From the NCBI RefSeq assembly GCF_001434895.1, contig NZ_AZEE01000028.1:124502-188501 (forward strand): DNA of 64,000 nucleotides. Reading direction: 5' to 3'. Source of the stretch: Secundilactobacillus odoratitofui DSM 19909 = JCM 15043. GTDB lineage: Bacteria; Bacillota; Bacilli; Lactobacillales; Lactobacillaceae. This document shows, in pieces, positions 8,701 through 17,500 of the stretch. Below the pieces are notes generated by a model. The model saw nothing but the letters and a program-made list of their open reading frames with translations, had not been told where the DNA came from and did no database searches. How positions within the stretch are numbered: the stretch's first letter is position 1; every line of letters starts with the position of its first letter. The translations under genes were made by a program, and so were the position numbers.

Positions 8701-10740
8701 AAGACATTTGATCAGGTCGATCATGTGGACCAGGCCTTCGTAGTTAACTTCGTTCATGGAACTGCAACTATCACGCCGGAGAACCCCGGCAAACCCGGTG
8801 AGCCAGTTGATTCAAATAATCCGACTGGACCCAAGTGGCCAGTTGGATCAGACGATGTGACCAATCTGACTAAAGTGGTGACGGAGACCATCAGTTACGA
8901 AGGACCACAAGGCAAGGTTGCAGATAACCACAGTGATCAGGTGACCTTCACGAGAACGGCCACGATTGATTTGACCACGGGTGATGTGACGCCAGCTGCA
9001 ACTTGGACAGTTCAAACTAAGAACGCAGATGGCACACCTGATACCACCTTTGATGCCGTTATCAGTCCAGTTATTCCAGGTTACTATACGACAACACCGG
9101 TAGTGGCGGCAGTCATGGACCTCAATGCAGATTCTAAAAATGTAGCTATTACGGTCACTTATGGCCAGCTTGGTGGCTGGACCACTGATAATCCGGAACA
9201 GCCTGTCATTGCATATCCGAATAATCCAAATAATCCGGGTGGTGTGCTGCCAGTAACTGATCCATCTGCGCCAGTAATTCCTTACGTGCCTGGACTGACA
9301 CCGGTTGGACCTGATGGCGAAGGGCTTCAACCTAAGGATCCGAGCGACCCTAGTCAAGGCTATCTACCACCAACACCAATTGATCCTGGTCAGTCAACAC
9401 CAATCAACTACATTGCCAACCCACAATTGGCGACGGTAACCTACCAAGATATTGAAGATCCTAATGCACCGATGACGATTGGCATCGTCGACAATCTAGC
9501 CGGAAAGACTGGTGAAACGAGTGCGTACCGTACAGCTACTCGAATTGCTGAATTAGTTGCAAAGGGCTATGTTCTCCAAGAAGACAACTATCCAACCGCC
9601 GGCGTAGTGTTCGATACTATCGATGATAATGTCCAGGCTTTTACCGTGACGTTCACACATGCTACAGCAACGTTAACGCCAGAAACCACCGTGACACCTG
9701 GTACATCAGTTGATGCTGATAACCCAGATGGTCCAAAATGGCCAAGCGGTGTTGATGATAAGAGTCAGGTCATTCGCAACGTGAGCGAAACTGTGACCTA
9801 TGTGGATGTGACTGGTCAACAAGTGGCTGAAACACATCATGATAGTGTTCAATTTACACGAACAGTTACTGTAGATCTTGTAAATGGGACGGTAACGCCG
9901 GCTACTGATTGGACAGCTCAGAATGGTGATACAACGTTTGATGCAGTTAACAGCCCACTTATTAACGGTTTCTTCGCTAGTAAAGCGGTTATTGATGCCG
10001 TCACTAATCTAAACGTGGATAGTCCAAACGTGGTCGAAGAAGTCGTGTATAAACAGTTAGGTGGGTGGGTGACCGGTGAACCTGGAATCGCCCCAGTACC
10101 GTACCCGAACGACCCAACCAACGCGGCTGGCACTTTAAATCCAACTGATCCACAACTGCCAACGATCCCTTACGTACCAGGCAAGACGCCGGTCGGCCCT
10201 GATAGCGTTGCCCTGACACCGAAGAATCCGTCGGTACCAGCAGACGGGTATTTACCACCAGCGCCAGCTGATTTGAGTAAGGACACGACGATCACCTACG
10301 TCGATAATGACAATGGGGGCGTAACTGATACTGGCAACGGTACACCTGAAACACCGGAAACGGATGGAACGGGCGCAACACCTAACACTGATCAACCGGG
10401 CAAGGACCAGTCTGGTACCGATACCATTGGTGAAATCAGCCCCGGTACGGGCGTCCAGCAGACGGAGCCTGAAATTGATGTTCCCGGAACAAATGGGCAG
10501 GGTGAGCAGATGCCAAAGCCAGTTACTGAAAGTGCACCAACAACTGGTGTAAACGAAACGGGTTCACTGCAACCGGGACCATCTACCAATAAGTTAACGA
10601 TTGGCACAGCGACTTCGAGTCAACAGAAATTACCGCAAACCAGTGACAGCCAGTCACTTTGGGCTACTATTGGTTTAGCTCTGATGAGTTTGTTAGCGGC
10701 GCTTGGTCTCTCAGGTAAACGTCGCAAAGAAGATGAGTAA
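2776..10740 (+). CDS. Giant LPQT-anchored repeat surface protein (mucin-binding type)
   Basis: A 2654-residue cell-wall protein. The N-terminus carries a KxYKxGxxW-type signal (K-L-Y-K-A-G-T-K-W) with predicted cleavage near V-K-A-D. A Ser/Thr/Gln/Pro-rich stalk follows to about residue 215, then a unique N-terminal domain to about residue 530, then repeats of about 302 residues that combine Mub-B2-like and MucBP-like modules (T-I-T-Y-V and A-T-V-T-Y-Q-D starts). The end is a Gly/Thr/Pro-rich spacer, L-P-Q-T-S-D, a hydrophobic helix and K-R-R-K, the sortase sorting signal. MucBP families bind mucus or host glycans; the ligand here is inferred. The start at 2776 is chosen over an upstream ATG because of GGAGAGGG just before it. 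It is probably transcribed alone and is followed by a strong terminator. Confidence 0.92.
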   Translation: MKKQTNRQRQKLLDDVEQKKVWFKLYKAGTKWVIAGLATVAFGMTVSVGQVKADTTESGVSSSLISDQSTVAPPAEQPTTTDVANLNTDETSTTADQLANTTDQTKGESQSSNAGSSQTVQPDNSATAGTVADSQPTVTPPASISESSSNPTTQPESNSNTTGSSQAESGPPTVAPQSTTSNSVADSGTVVAAQPVEVPAIPENIVNAPIAPLALAAVAASTVHASDINTAAVDITAMALTDGFAAKKFPSPVITTDVSKLAPAITYYFDGKEVIRITNFTINPNQSTSWTPLPNKLSNEILTNKMYQGNYTLTATNTRTVDGQLELTQNSVVTLNFGAKTLTSSGTNKIANDVMIKLATLNGAGAVTSSSNVELYDPNFARWEYEIVPITIPGYKNEFTFPTADSSLVFEFQEMMDSNDINTLPLPDGFSLHWGFMQVTPTTINLNPAITDWQPYNGAGTVSNMIMRGTGTAAGDTITISTVDGTKSLKVVVGNDYNWSANLAGTFNANDALYVVESNNLGDTPGADIAQQKNVISRVINYVDSSNQVLASKTTQNVEMTRAVSGNYINSSLSNVTYGAWQINDSFAAVTPPTVSGYLAATELVPAANADPTKPLTTVNVTYNPVGQYTFTGYTQPVTPIAYPNAKDDPTTIDVTGVEIPFYQGYTAQMDGNQLKLKDANNPVGGYIAPVPVDPLKNTAITYSADEQKVTVIGQDVTDESNPVQLFIYDQPGYSGDIINYSPQADINDAINSGYSMIENQFSASGMTYDFDQNIDQKYLINFVHILAPVSSNTSIKPGEPVDPNNPDGPKWPADSQDVSALSKVVTSTIDYVNDEGNIVWPSQTQKLQFETTGTIDLITGALNSDEKWVPVTPDANGEPDTTFDAVVSPSVARYYTLDPVVPEQTGISEKTVDQTTTVIYLTLGSWQTNDPNIKDIRYPFDPNNSGGILPNTAPNYPVIPYVPGMTPVGPEGVPLAPKNPSNVSEGYVPPTPTYLSGNTEINYLADPQQATITYQDVENPDEPSILGDVDQIEGDAGTTSDYRTTDRIKALAAQGYQLQTDDYPTDGVVFDDDYQTVQTFTVNFIHLVVTITPDKPGQPGQPIDPDVADGAKWPAGTDDVSALTKDVTSTITYVFENGDNAAPTVVDHVTFTRTATVDILTGIVTPADTWTVVTKNADGTEDTAFDAVLSPVINGYIASLKQVPAVTDVTPTTDNLTTEVTYRQLGSWVPTDPSLPAIIYPNDPDNGNGILPLTDPQSPVIAYVPGMTPLGPDGNALIPKNPDDPTQGYIPPVPADLSQPTPITYTANPQRATVTYQDIQIPDKPVAIGIVDVLVGKTGETIDYATADRINELVAQGYQLVADGYPTSAVKFDNVNNEDQAFLVTFVHANASITPEQPGVPGDPIDANNPNGPKWPTGSDDVGTITKSVVETIHYVEESNQLLAEDYVNQIDFATTGRVDLVTGTITPDETGWQVTSKNAFGNPDNTFEAVKSPVIAGYYTKTTVIDAVPNIDAKTADIEQTVIYLTLGGWETNDPATPVISYPNDPNNGGQLLPATDPNYPVIPYVPGKTPVGPDGKPLTPKDPDDATLGYLPPTPEDLSKPTPITYTEDPQQATITYQDVSDENQPVVLGEVDRIEGEAGTTAVYTTASRIAELTARGYQLQDDEYPKDGLVFDNDWRTVQDFVVRFVHATATLTPDAPGKPGEPIDPNNPTGPKWPVGTDDVSGLKKDVTSTITYVVPDTQTGPAQYTDVISFVSTASVDMVSGTVTPNNDWTVATKNSDGSDDTTFDAVKSPQVVGYFTMTPEVPAVSGITHTSDDISNEVIYEKLGAWTPTDPSLPSVDYPNDPNNAGQLLPTDDPNYPVIPYVPGKTPVDADGNALKPKDPADITQGYVPPTPADLGTSTPIDYTLNAQKATVTYQDVEDKLQPNTLGKVDVIEGKTGEVMTYTTAERIADLVAQGFVLQNDEYSASDKTFDQVDHVDQAFVVNFVHGTATITPENPGKPGEPVDSNNPTGPKWPVGSDDVTNLTKVVTETISYEGPQGKVADNHSDQVTFTRTATIDLTTGDVTPAATWTVQTKNADGTPDTTFDAVISPVIPGYYTTTPVVAAVMDLNADSKNVAITVTYGQLGGWTTDNPEQPVIAYPNNPNNPGGVLPVTDPSAPVIPYVPGLTPVGPDGEGLQPKDPSDPSQGYLPPTPIDPGQSTPINYIANPQLATVTYQDIEDPNAPMTIGIVDNLAGKTGETSAYRTATRIAELVAKGYVLQEDNYPTAGVVFDTIDDNVQAFTVTFTHATATLTPETTVTPGTSVDADNPDGPKWPSGVDDKSQVIRNVSETVTYVDVTGQQVAETHHDSVQFTRTVTVDLVNGTVTPATDWTAQNGDTTFDAVNSPLINGFFASKAVIDAVTNLNVDSPNVVEEVVYKQLGGWVTGEPGIAPVPYPNDPTNAAGTLNPTDPQLPTIPYVPGKTPVGPDSVALTPKNPSVPADGYLPPAPADLSKDTTITYVDNDNGGVTDTGNGTPETPETDGTGATPNTDQPGKDQSGTDTIGEISPGTGVQQTEPEIDVPGTNGQGEQMPKPVTESAPTTGVNETGSLQPGPSTNKLTIGTATSSQQKLPQTSDSQSLWATIGLALMSLLAALGLSGKRRKEDE
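5206..10310 (+). repeat. Six tandem units of about 906 bp within the giant surface protein
   Basis: The block G-P-K-W-P-x-G-x-D-D-V recurs, with its lysine codon at 5206, 6112, 7018, 7927, 8833 and 9736, giving steps of 906, 906, 909, 906 and 903 bp. Each unit carries a Mub-B2-like part, a Pro-rich linker (Y-V-P-G-x-T-P-x-G-P) and a MucBP-like part; the last unit stops before the MucBP part. A divergent forerunner begins near 4375. Units differ at many codons, so recent duplication is unlikely for most pairs. Confidence 0.9.
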
Positions 10741-10792
10741 TTAGCTTATTGCAAGGTGCCCGTGAGTGGCACTGATAATCGCTTTTCAACTG

Positions 10793-10848
10793 AGCCTCTT
10801 CAACAACCACGCATATTCGCCGATGCGGGTTGTTGGGGAGGCTTTTTT
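10793..10848 (+). terminator. Terminator of the giant surface protein gene
   Basis: GCCTCTTCAACAACC pairs with GGTTGTTGGGGAGGC around a loop holding a second small stem; TTTTTT follows at 10843-10848. Confidence 0.85.
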
Positions 10849-10973
10849 GTGAAAAAACGTATCAAATCAAATGTTGTCATGTGCTATTCTTAAATTAATA
10901 AACAGTTAAGATTTCAATTAATAGTCTGTTAACATCGAGCAGATAAACTAATTAGTGTAAGGAGGGGATGACC

Positions 10974-11888
10974 ATGACAGCCATACTGGAAATGCATGAC
11001 GTTACGAAAAGGTTTGGCAAGCAACTCGTATTAGATCACGTGAATTTAACGATACAACGAGGGGATATCTACGGTTTAATTGGTCGGAATGGGGCCGGTA
11101 AAACAACGATTCTGAAAACCATCGTTCAACTGTTGTATGCAGATTCTGGCACGATTATGCTGTTTGGGGCCGACACGAAGCACGGGTATGGCAAACAACT
11201 TAAACGAACTGGTAGTGTGATTGAAACACCGGTCGCTAATGATCAACTCACTGCGCGTCAAAACCTCAAGTATTATTGCAAAATTAAAGGAATTGTTGAT
11301 CAAGATGCAATTGAGGAAGCATTGAACTTTGTTGGCTTAACCGATACGGGCAATAAAAAATTTAAGCAGTTTTCACTTGGCATGCGTCAAAAATTAGGCT
11401 TGGCAATTGCGATGCTGAATAAACCCGATTTTCTAATCCTGGATGAGCCCATCAACGGGTTGGACCCAATCGCCATCGCTGAATTTCGTCGACTGTTAAT
11501 TAAACTGAATCAGACTCAGCAAATGACGATTCTGATTTCGAGCCATATTTTGGAGGAATTATATCAAATGGCCACCCGTTTTGGCATCATTGATCGTGGC
11601 GTCATCTTAAAAGAACTGACTAAGGAAGAATTTGAGGCTCAGAGTCGGGAATATATCCGGTTACAAGTAGATCAACCACAATTGGCAGCCACCGTATTAA
11701 ATCGAATGGGTGTTCAGGATTTCAAAGTGGTCGATCAAAACACAATCAACGTTTACGACCTGTCGCTTGATAACCAAACGTTAGTTGAGATGTTAGTGGC
11801 GGCAAACGTTGGTGTCAGCACCATCGTCAAGGAACACATTAACTTGGAGAATTACTTCAAATCAATTGTTGAGAAAACGGGGGTGTAA
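10974..11888 (+). CDS. ABC transporter ATP-binding protein (BcrA/lantibiotic-immunity type)
   Basis: A 304-residue ATPase subunit. Walker A G-R-N-G-A-G-K-T is at 38-45, the signature loop is S-L-G-M-R (about 134-138, a common variant of LSGGQ in this branch) and Walker B F-L-I-L-D-E is at about 153-158, followed by the H-loop in S-S-H-I-L. The length and C-terminal extension match BcrA/LanF-like proteins that expel bacitracin, lantibiotics or related peptides. ATG 10968 abuts the GGAGGGG ribosome binding site, so ATG 10974 is preferred. Its partner permease directly downstream is broken, so export function is doubtful. A convergent two-component system next door fits the usual sensing module of such transporters. 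Confidence 0.88.
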   Translation: MTAILEMHDVTKRFGKQLVLDHVNLTIQRGDIYGLIGRNGAGKTTILKTIVQLLYADSGTIMLFGADTKHGYGKQLKRTGSVIETPVANDQLTARQNLKYYCKIKGIVDQDAIEEALNFVGLTDTGNKKFKQFSLGMRQKLGLAIAMLNKPDFLILDEPINGLDPIAIAEFRRLLIKLNQTQQMTILISSHILEELYQMATRFGIIDRGVILKELTKEEFEAQSREYIRLQVDQPQLAATVLNRMGVQDFKVVDQNTINVYDLSLDNQTLVEMLVAANVGVSTIVKEHINLENYFKSIVEKTGV

Positions 11889-11890
11889 TC

Positions 11891-12663
11891 ATGTTAAATA
11901 TGATGAGAGCGGACACTTACCGATTATTTCATTCAAAAGGGTTCTATATTACGCAAATTTTCATGATTTTGGTTGCAACAATCAATATTTTAACGGCGAG
12001 TTTGTTCATGATTGGTGGCAATGACGGCCTCTCAACCTTTTAAGACGCTAATCAAAAATTGACTTGGACTGTGTGCAATGTGTGAAGGCAATGACCAGTG
12101 AAGCCAGTATGTTAATTTACTTTTTATTACCCTTGTTCATTATGACGATTGGCTTTGAGTTTTCTCGTCAGATTTATAAGAATCCACTCAGTAGTGGGAT
12201 GTCACGATTGAATTATTTTATTTCCAAGTATTTGGTATTTATTATCGTAGCGTTCAGTCAATTTGTTTTCTATTACTTTTTCGTATTCATCGCTGGTGGC
12301 ATAAAAAATGGTTTCGGTCACGCTTCCGGCACTTTTGTCGGTAAGTTTGCGGGCACGGTTGGGATTCAGTTTGTTGAAATCAATGCCATTTTTGCAATCA
12401 CTGTACTCGTGATGTACCTGTTCTTCTCGACCATCACTGCGGTTGTGACCACCATTATTTTGCCAATGATTTTGACCGTTGTCATCGATATTTTGTACAA
12501 ACACGAGTGGCTACACAAGTTTAGTTTTCAAAACAATATTGATAACGCGTACTTTGCTACTTATTCCAATTCGGCATTATTTCAGCTCATTTTAGTGGGA
12601 CTTGGCACGATTGCTGTCTGTACCATCCTCGCCTATCTTACTTTTCGGAAACGAGATCTTTAG
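11891..12663 (+). pseudogene. Broken ABC permease of the lantibiotic-immunity type
   Basis: The ATG at 11891, two bases after the ATPase stop, opens a frame beginning M-L-N-M-M-R-A-D-T-Y-R-L-F, the usual start of these permeases, with a first membrane helix. A TAA at 12041-12043 interrupts it. The same frame then reads D-A-N-Q-K-L-T-W-T-V-C-N-V before a second stop near 12083, and the homologous remainder (V-K-A-M-T-S-E-A-S-M-L onward, five more helices, to K-R-D-L) continues in another frame to 12663. So there is one nonsense codon plus one frameshift near 12080. The downstream 199-codon frame could only start at a TTG (12064) without a good ribosome binding site. Sequencing error is the alternative, but two lesions make that less likely. 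Confidence 0.8.
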
Positions 12664-12680
12664 TTGAGTCCACTAAAATA

Positions 12681-12725
12681 AACATCGATGAACCACTCAG
12701 AGTATGACTGGTTCATCGATGTTTT
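12681..12725. terminator. Bidirectional terminator
   Basis: AACATCGATGAACCA / TGGTTCATCGATGTT with flanking A- and T-runs, between the convergent permease remnant and the histidine kinase gene. Confidence 0.85.
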
Positions 12726-13626
12726 AATTTGTGCGCTTAAATTGAAGTTTTAGTTCGAATTCTAAGTCGTGCGTGGTTACAGAAACGGTGCCATGTTGTA
12801 ATTGTGTGAGCTCCGAAATAATGTAGAGTCCCAGGCCAGCGTTCTGTTTTTGATGGGATAAATCTTCCGTGTAAAAACGGTCAATTAATCGATTGGCGTC
12901 CTTGATGGGTGTAGCCAGTTGATTGGCAGCGGTTAACTCTAATGTGTCATCGATTTGTTTAAGTGTGATGGTTGCCTTTTTCGAAGCATGATCCAAAATA
13001 TTGCCAAGGATATTTTGAAAAATTCTGGTCATGGCTTCTTCATCTAGAGACCAGGTCAGTTGTGGTTGAATGTCTAAATTAAGCGCTAAATCACGTTGTT
13101 GGAGTGCATCGTACACGTTCAGACAGGCTTCTTGTAATCGTGCAGATACGTTCACGGGTGTCGGTGTGATGGTAATTCGATTTTCGATGAGACGATTATA
13201 GAGTAGGAGTAAGTCTAAATGCTTGGTTAGAAGGGCTAAGTTATGATCCAATTTAAGGACTTGCTGGTGAGCGTCGTCACTTAACGATGAATTTGTTTTG
13301 AGTAGTTGCGCGTAACCGCTGGCGACTGTGAGTGGGGTGCGTAAATCGTGAGAGATGTTATGAATCGCTAAGTCGAGCTGGTTCTTGGATTTGACCGATT
13401 GACTGAGCACAGCTTGGTGTTGATTTAAGAGTGTGTCAATTTCTTGGGTTAACGCAACAATTTCATGATGACGAGAGTGGACCCGAATTTGTTGATTGGT
13501 CGTGTGATGATTAATGAAGTGCAGTTGGTTGGTAATCGTCCGAAGATCCAGCTGAGCAATGACTAAATAGATGAGCAGAGCAACGAGGATGATGATCAGA
13601 ACCAACATGCCGATAATTAAAATCAT
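12724..13626 (-). CDS. Sensor histidine kinase (one-helix, intramembrane-type)
   Basis: A 300-residue kinase with one N-terminal membrane helix (about residues 2-24) and almost no extracellular part. A HAMP-like coil leads to the H-box N-I-S-H-D-L-R-T-P-L with the phospho-accepting His 93. The ATPase domain shows an N-box-like I-F-Q-N-I-L-G-N and a G-box G-L-G-L-Y-I. Kinases lacking a sensor domain often take their signal from a neighbouring ABC transporter, which fits the BcrA-like genes next door. Its ATG overlaps the response regulator stop in ATGA, indicating translational coupling. The target is inferred, not shown. Confidence 0.9.
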   Translation of the reverse strand: MILIIGMLVLIIILVALLIYLVIAQLDLRTITNQLHFINHHTTNQQIRVHSRHHEIVALTQEIDTLLNQHQAVLSQSVKSKNQLDLAIHNISHDLRTPLTVASGYAQLLKTNSSLSDDAHQQVLKLDHNLALLTKHLDLLLLYNRLIENRITITPTPVNVSARLQEACLNVYDALQQRDLALNLDIQPQLTWSLDEEAMTRIFQNILGNILDHASKKATITLKQIDDTLELTAANQLATPIKDANRLIDRFYTEDLSHQKQNAGLGLYIISELTQLQHGTVSVTTHDLEFELKLQFKRTN

Positions 13627-14291
13627 GCTAATCGCACCCCAATTCCCCAGATTGTTTCAATATATTCATGTTCCGGATCAAGCTGCTCAAGTTTATGACG
13701 TAAGTTACTCAAGTGAACGTTGATGGTATTTTCATCACCAAGGTAAGGTGTGCGCCAAATTTGTTCGTAAAGTTTTTCGCGAGTAAAAATCGTACTCGGA
13801 TTTTGGAACAGAAGTTGCAAAATTTCGCATTCTTTTCGTTTCAATGTCAGTGTTTGATTGCCGTTAGTGATTTTAAATTGATCGGGCAACAAGGTCACAC
13901 TGTGGTGATGCAAGGGCATAGTCGCCATTTGCGGTTGTGTTTGACGCAGTTGCACCGCGATTCGCGCCTTTAGTTCTTCAATATTGAAGGGCTTAGTTAC
14001 ATAATCGTTCGCACCCGCCATTAAAAGAGCAGCGATGTCCTTTGAATCGTCCAGCGCAGTGAGGATAATGATTGGAACCTGAGATGTTTTGCGGATAATT
14101 TTAAGCACCTCATCACCGCTTTTTCCTGGGAGCAGACGATCTAGTAAAATCAATGAAACCGGTTGTTGACCGAATAACAGTAAGCCTTCAGTACCGGAAT
14201 AAGCCGGTATGATGTTGAAAGCTTGTGCTAAAAAGCCCTTGAGAAGCTCTTGCATATCATTATTGTCTTCAATAATTAGGATCGTTTTCAA
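13623..14291 (-). CDS. OmpR-family response regulator
   Basis: A 222-residue regulator with an N-terminal receiver domain (acidic pair E8-D9, phospho-acceptor D51 in L-L-D-R-L-L-P-G, K100 in V-T-K-P-F) and a C-terminal winged helix ending V-R-L-A. It is the partner of the downstream kinase and probably controls the adjacent ABC genes or itself. A GTG start four codons upstream touches the GAAGG box; the TTG at 14291, preceded by GGTGG at suitable distance, gives the usual M-K-T-I-L-I-I-E-D start and is preferred. Confidence in the exact start is moderate. Confidence 0.9.
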   Translation of the reverse strand: MKTILIIEDNNDMQELLKGFLAQAFNIIPAYSGTEGLLLFGQQPVSLILLDRLLPGKSGDEVLKIIRKTSQVPIIILTALDDSKDIAALLMAGANDYVTKPFNIEELKARIAVQLRQTQPQMATMPLHHHSVTLLPDQFKITNGNQTLTLKRKECEILQLLFQNPSTIFTREKLYEQIWRTPYLGDENTINVHLSNLRHKLEQLDPEHEYIETIWGIGVRLA

Positions 14292-14597
14292 AGCTGCCAC
14301 CACCCTTCATTTCAAGTTAATTTTACTGGTATGTGAAGAAGGTGTCAAAATCAGTTATAGTTTCAATACGTCTATTTTTTCGGGAAATTAATGCTTTTTG
14401 AGAATTATTGTAACGGTTTTCTTTATGTAAAGGTAAGTAATTAACTGTCGTTAGTGGTCTACTTAATAATCGTTCATTTTTTTAATCGTTTAGTTAAAAT
14501 TTTGAATGCTTTGGCCTATTGTGAATTTATACGTGATGACTATAATTAATTTTGTAATGAAGTATAAATCGTAGTTACTTTTGGGGAGGAATCTATT
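14292..14597. other. Divergent intergenic region with promoter for the BspA/MucBP gene
   Basis: About 300 AT-rich bases between the response regulator and the surface protein gene. On the plus strand, TTGTGA (14519-14524), 16 bases and TATAAT (14541-14546) make a plausible promoter about 50 bases before the start codon. I see no clear repeat operator and no small gene here. Confidence 0.5.
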
Positions 14598-17500
14598 ATG
14601 GAAGAGCAAAAAGTGATTCGTGCAACGCGTCGCTTACATCAAGCGGAGACTGAGTTGAAGGTTCGTAAGAAGCTATATAAATCAGGTAAACTTTGGCTTG
14701 CTGCCAGTCTCGCTACTGCGGCTCTTGGGGTGTCATTAGTTGGGAGTGGTGTGTCGGCCAGTGCGGATACTGAGAACCCCGCAACTAATTCACAGACAAC
14801 AACTGCAGTTACGACAGCCGGAAATTCAAAACAGGTAGTCATTGGGAGTGATAATCAATCGGTTTCCCAAACAGATCAAACAACAAGCCAGACGACGGCA
14901 ACTGTTAATCCAGCTGAAACAACAAAAGATGATAGCAAAACATCAGTTGAAGTTCCTCAGCAAAGTGCAGCTGCACATACTGATGAGAGCATTCAACCGC
15001 AAAATGATACAAATGTTACTCATGAAGAATCAACAGCCGCGACATCGGACGAAACAGAGGCTGTTTCCAAAACCGGACAGTCAAATACTAAAACTAATTC
15101 CACCGATGAGACTACTCAAGATGAGCAAGTAACTCAGTTAGGTTCAGCTACAAGCGACCAAGTGAAAAACGCAAAGGTTGAAGCTACAAACAACTTTAAA
15201 GCCACTGGAAAAACACAAAAAGTGACAGCTGCAGAGGCTACCACGCCAACAATTGTAGAAAAGGGGACTTATGGCACAGCAGCTTGGGATATTGATTCTA
15301 ACGGGTTACTGACACTTCATGCTGGTACGATTGATGGCCAAAAGTATTTGTATACTCAATTTTCTTCGCCAGTCAAATCAATTTACGTTGATCCAAACGT
15401 TACTGTGGCCGCTACTGCGGGGAGTGGCATTTTTGGTAATCTCCACGATGTGACATCAATTGATGCCAGCAACCTTGATACTAGTTTAATGAAGAGCTTT
15501 GGTGGTATGTTTGTTAGTGACACATCGTTAACGTCATTAAATATCTCCGGACTGAATACAAGTAATGCGACGACGCTAGTGAACATGTTTATGAATGATG
15601 CTTCCTTGTCGTCGGTTGACGTCAGCAGTTTCGACACATCAAAAGTTGTTAGCATGAAAAATATGTTTAGTGGATCAGGCATCCAATCCTTGGACCTCAG
15701 TAACTTTGACATGACTAACGTGACTGATGCGACAGATATGTTGGCAAAAACGCCAAATTTATGGGACTTAAAACTTGGCGCAAATGATATTTTAACTGGC
15801 GTTAACTTAAGTGAGGCACCAGCGGCAGGTACTGCGATTCCGGCAAGTACAGACGGAGCGGTTACCGTCGCTCCTTCATGGCAGAAAGTTGGTAGTGGTA
15901 GTGTCACTTCACCAACTGGCGAAACCATCTCTGCAGCTGGTCTTATGAGTCAGTATGCAACTGCCGGGAATGGTGCAAGTGAAACCTATGTTTGGGCACA
16001 AGATGCATCTAGTGTCGTTAATTTTGTTGATGCGGCAACTGGTGCGAATTTAGGTTCTGCCATCATCAGGGGCCAATATGGTCAAACAGCCAGCAACGAC
16101 ATTACTTCACAATATCCAGCAGGATATATTTTGGCTGCTGGTGATGCATTAAATGGTCATACTCAGGCGGTTACACCGTTAGTTGTTGGAAGTTCTGACC
16201 AAACGTTGTATTTAGCAAAAGCGCCTACCATTGATATTTCGTATGTAGATGATACAGATAATGGTGCAGTTGTTTTAGATCGTACGTTGGCAGGAGCACT
16301 CGGAACAACTTCTAATTATAATAACTCAAGTGACTTAGCCGATTTAGCTACAGCGGGTTATGTTTTAAGTAGCAGTGATGTACCTGCTTCGTTAACATTT
16401 GATCAAGATGCAGCCACCTACACAGTTCATCTCACTCACAAAATTGATACCGTTAAAGGAACGGATGATACTGCCACTGATAGTCAGAAAAAGGAGGCTG
16501 ATCTTACATTCCAAGGTCAACCTATTGGGACAACGTTGACAGCTAGTCAGGTGGTCCCTTCTGGTGACCTTGAGCAAGCTGTCTTCTTAGTTCGAGACAA
16601 GAACGTTGATGAAGTCCTGAAAGCACAAGGCAAACCAGTGAGTGAATATACCACATACGGACCTTGGTATGCGATCAACGATATAACTCCAGTTACTCCA
16701 GCGACTCCCGAAGGCTATATTCCAAGTGTCACCGAGGTCGACAACTTAGACTCGGTGATTCAAAATGATATTACAGCACGGCAGTATGTTATTGCTCAGG
16801 CAACCCAGATTTCAAACAAAGCAACAGATAAAGTCGGTGGCGATTTTAGTTTAACGATGCTCATCTCCTATACTTTGATGAAGTACACTGAGCCGATTGC
16901 GTATGTTGATCAAACCACTGGTGAGCCAGTTGGTCAGATTGAAAAAATTTCGGGCACGTATGATTCCACTACTTTTTATCCAGTTATTGCACCAGAAGGG
17001 TATGAAGTGGTCGATGGTCAACCAGAAATTGTAAATGGTAAAATTAACCTCACATTTACACCAGATATGCAACCAGTTGTTATTTACGTTAAACCGATTG
17101 TTTACGTACAAAACGCCACAGTAACTTATCAAACAGCAGATGGCAGTTCTATCGGTAGCGAGATGTTTAGTGGTAACTCGGGTGATGAAATTGCATTTGA
17201 TACAGCTGATTATGTTGCGGATCACTTTGCTAAGTATACAATCAAGACGGATGAGACGGCCAATGGTGCAACCTACGATACTGATAGGGATAGTAACCAA
17301 GTCTTCCTCGTAACTTTAGCATTACGCCCAGTTACGACGCCAGTGACACCAACAGGGGTTGATGGACAGCCAATACCAAATACGACCCCAACCAATGAAT
17401 CCGGTACACCTGGAGATCCGATCACTAGCTTGCCAACGGTTGATGGCTATACGTTGATTCCAAATCAAACACCATACTTCCCTGCAAATGATGGCACACC

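Noticed and set aside
8848-9357. 169-codon minus-strand frame inside the giant adhesin
   Set aside because: Antisense shadow of repeat sequence with biased codons; no ribosome binding site or family.
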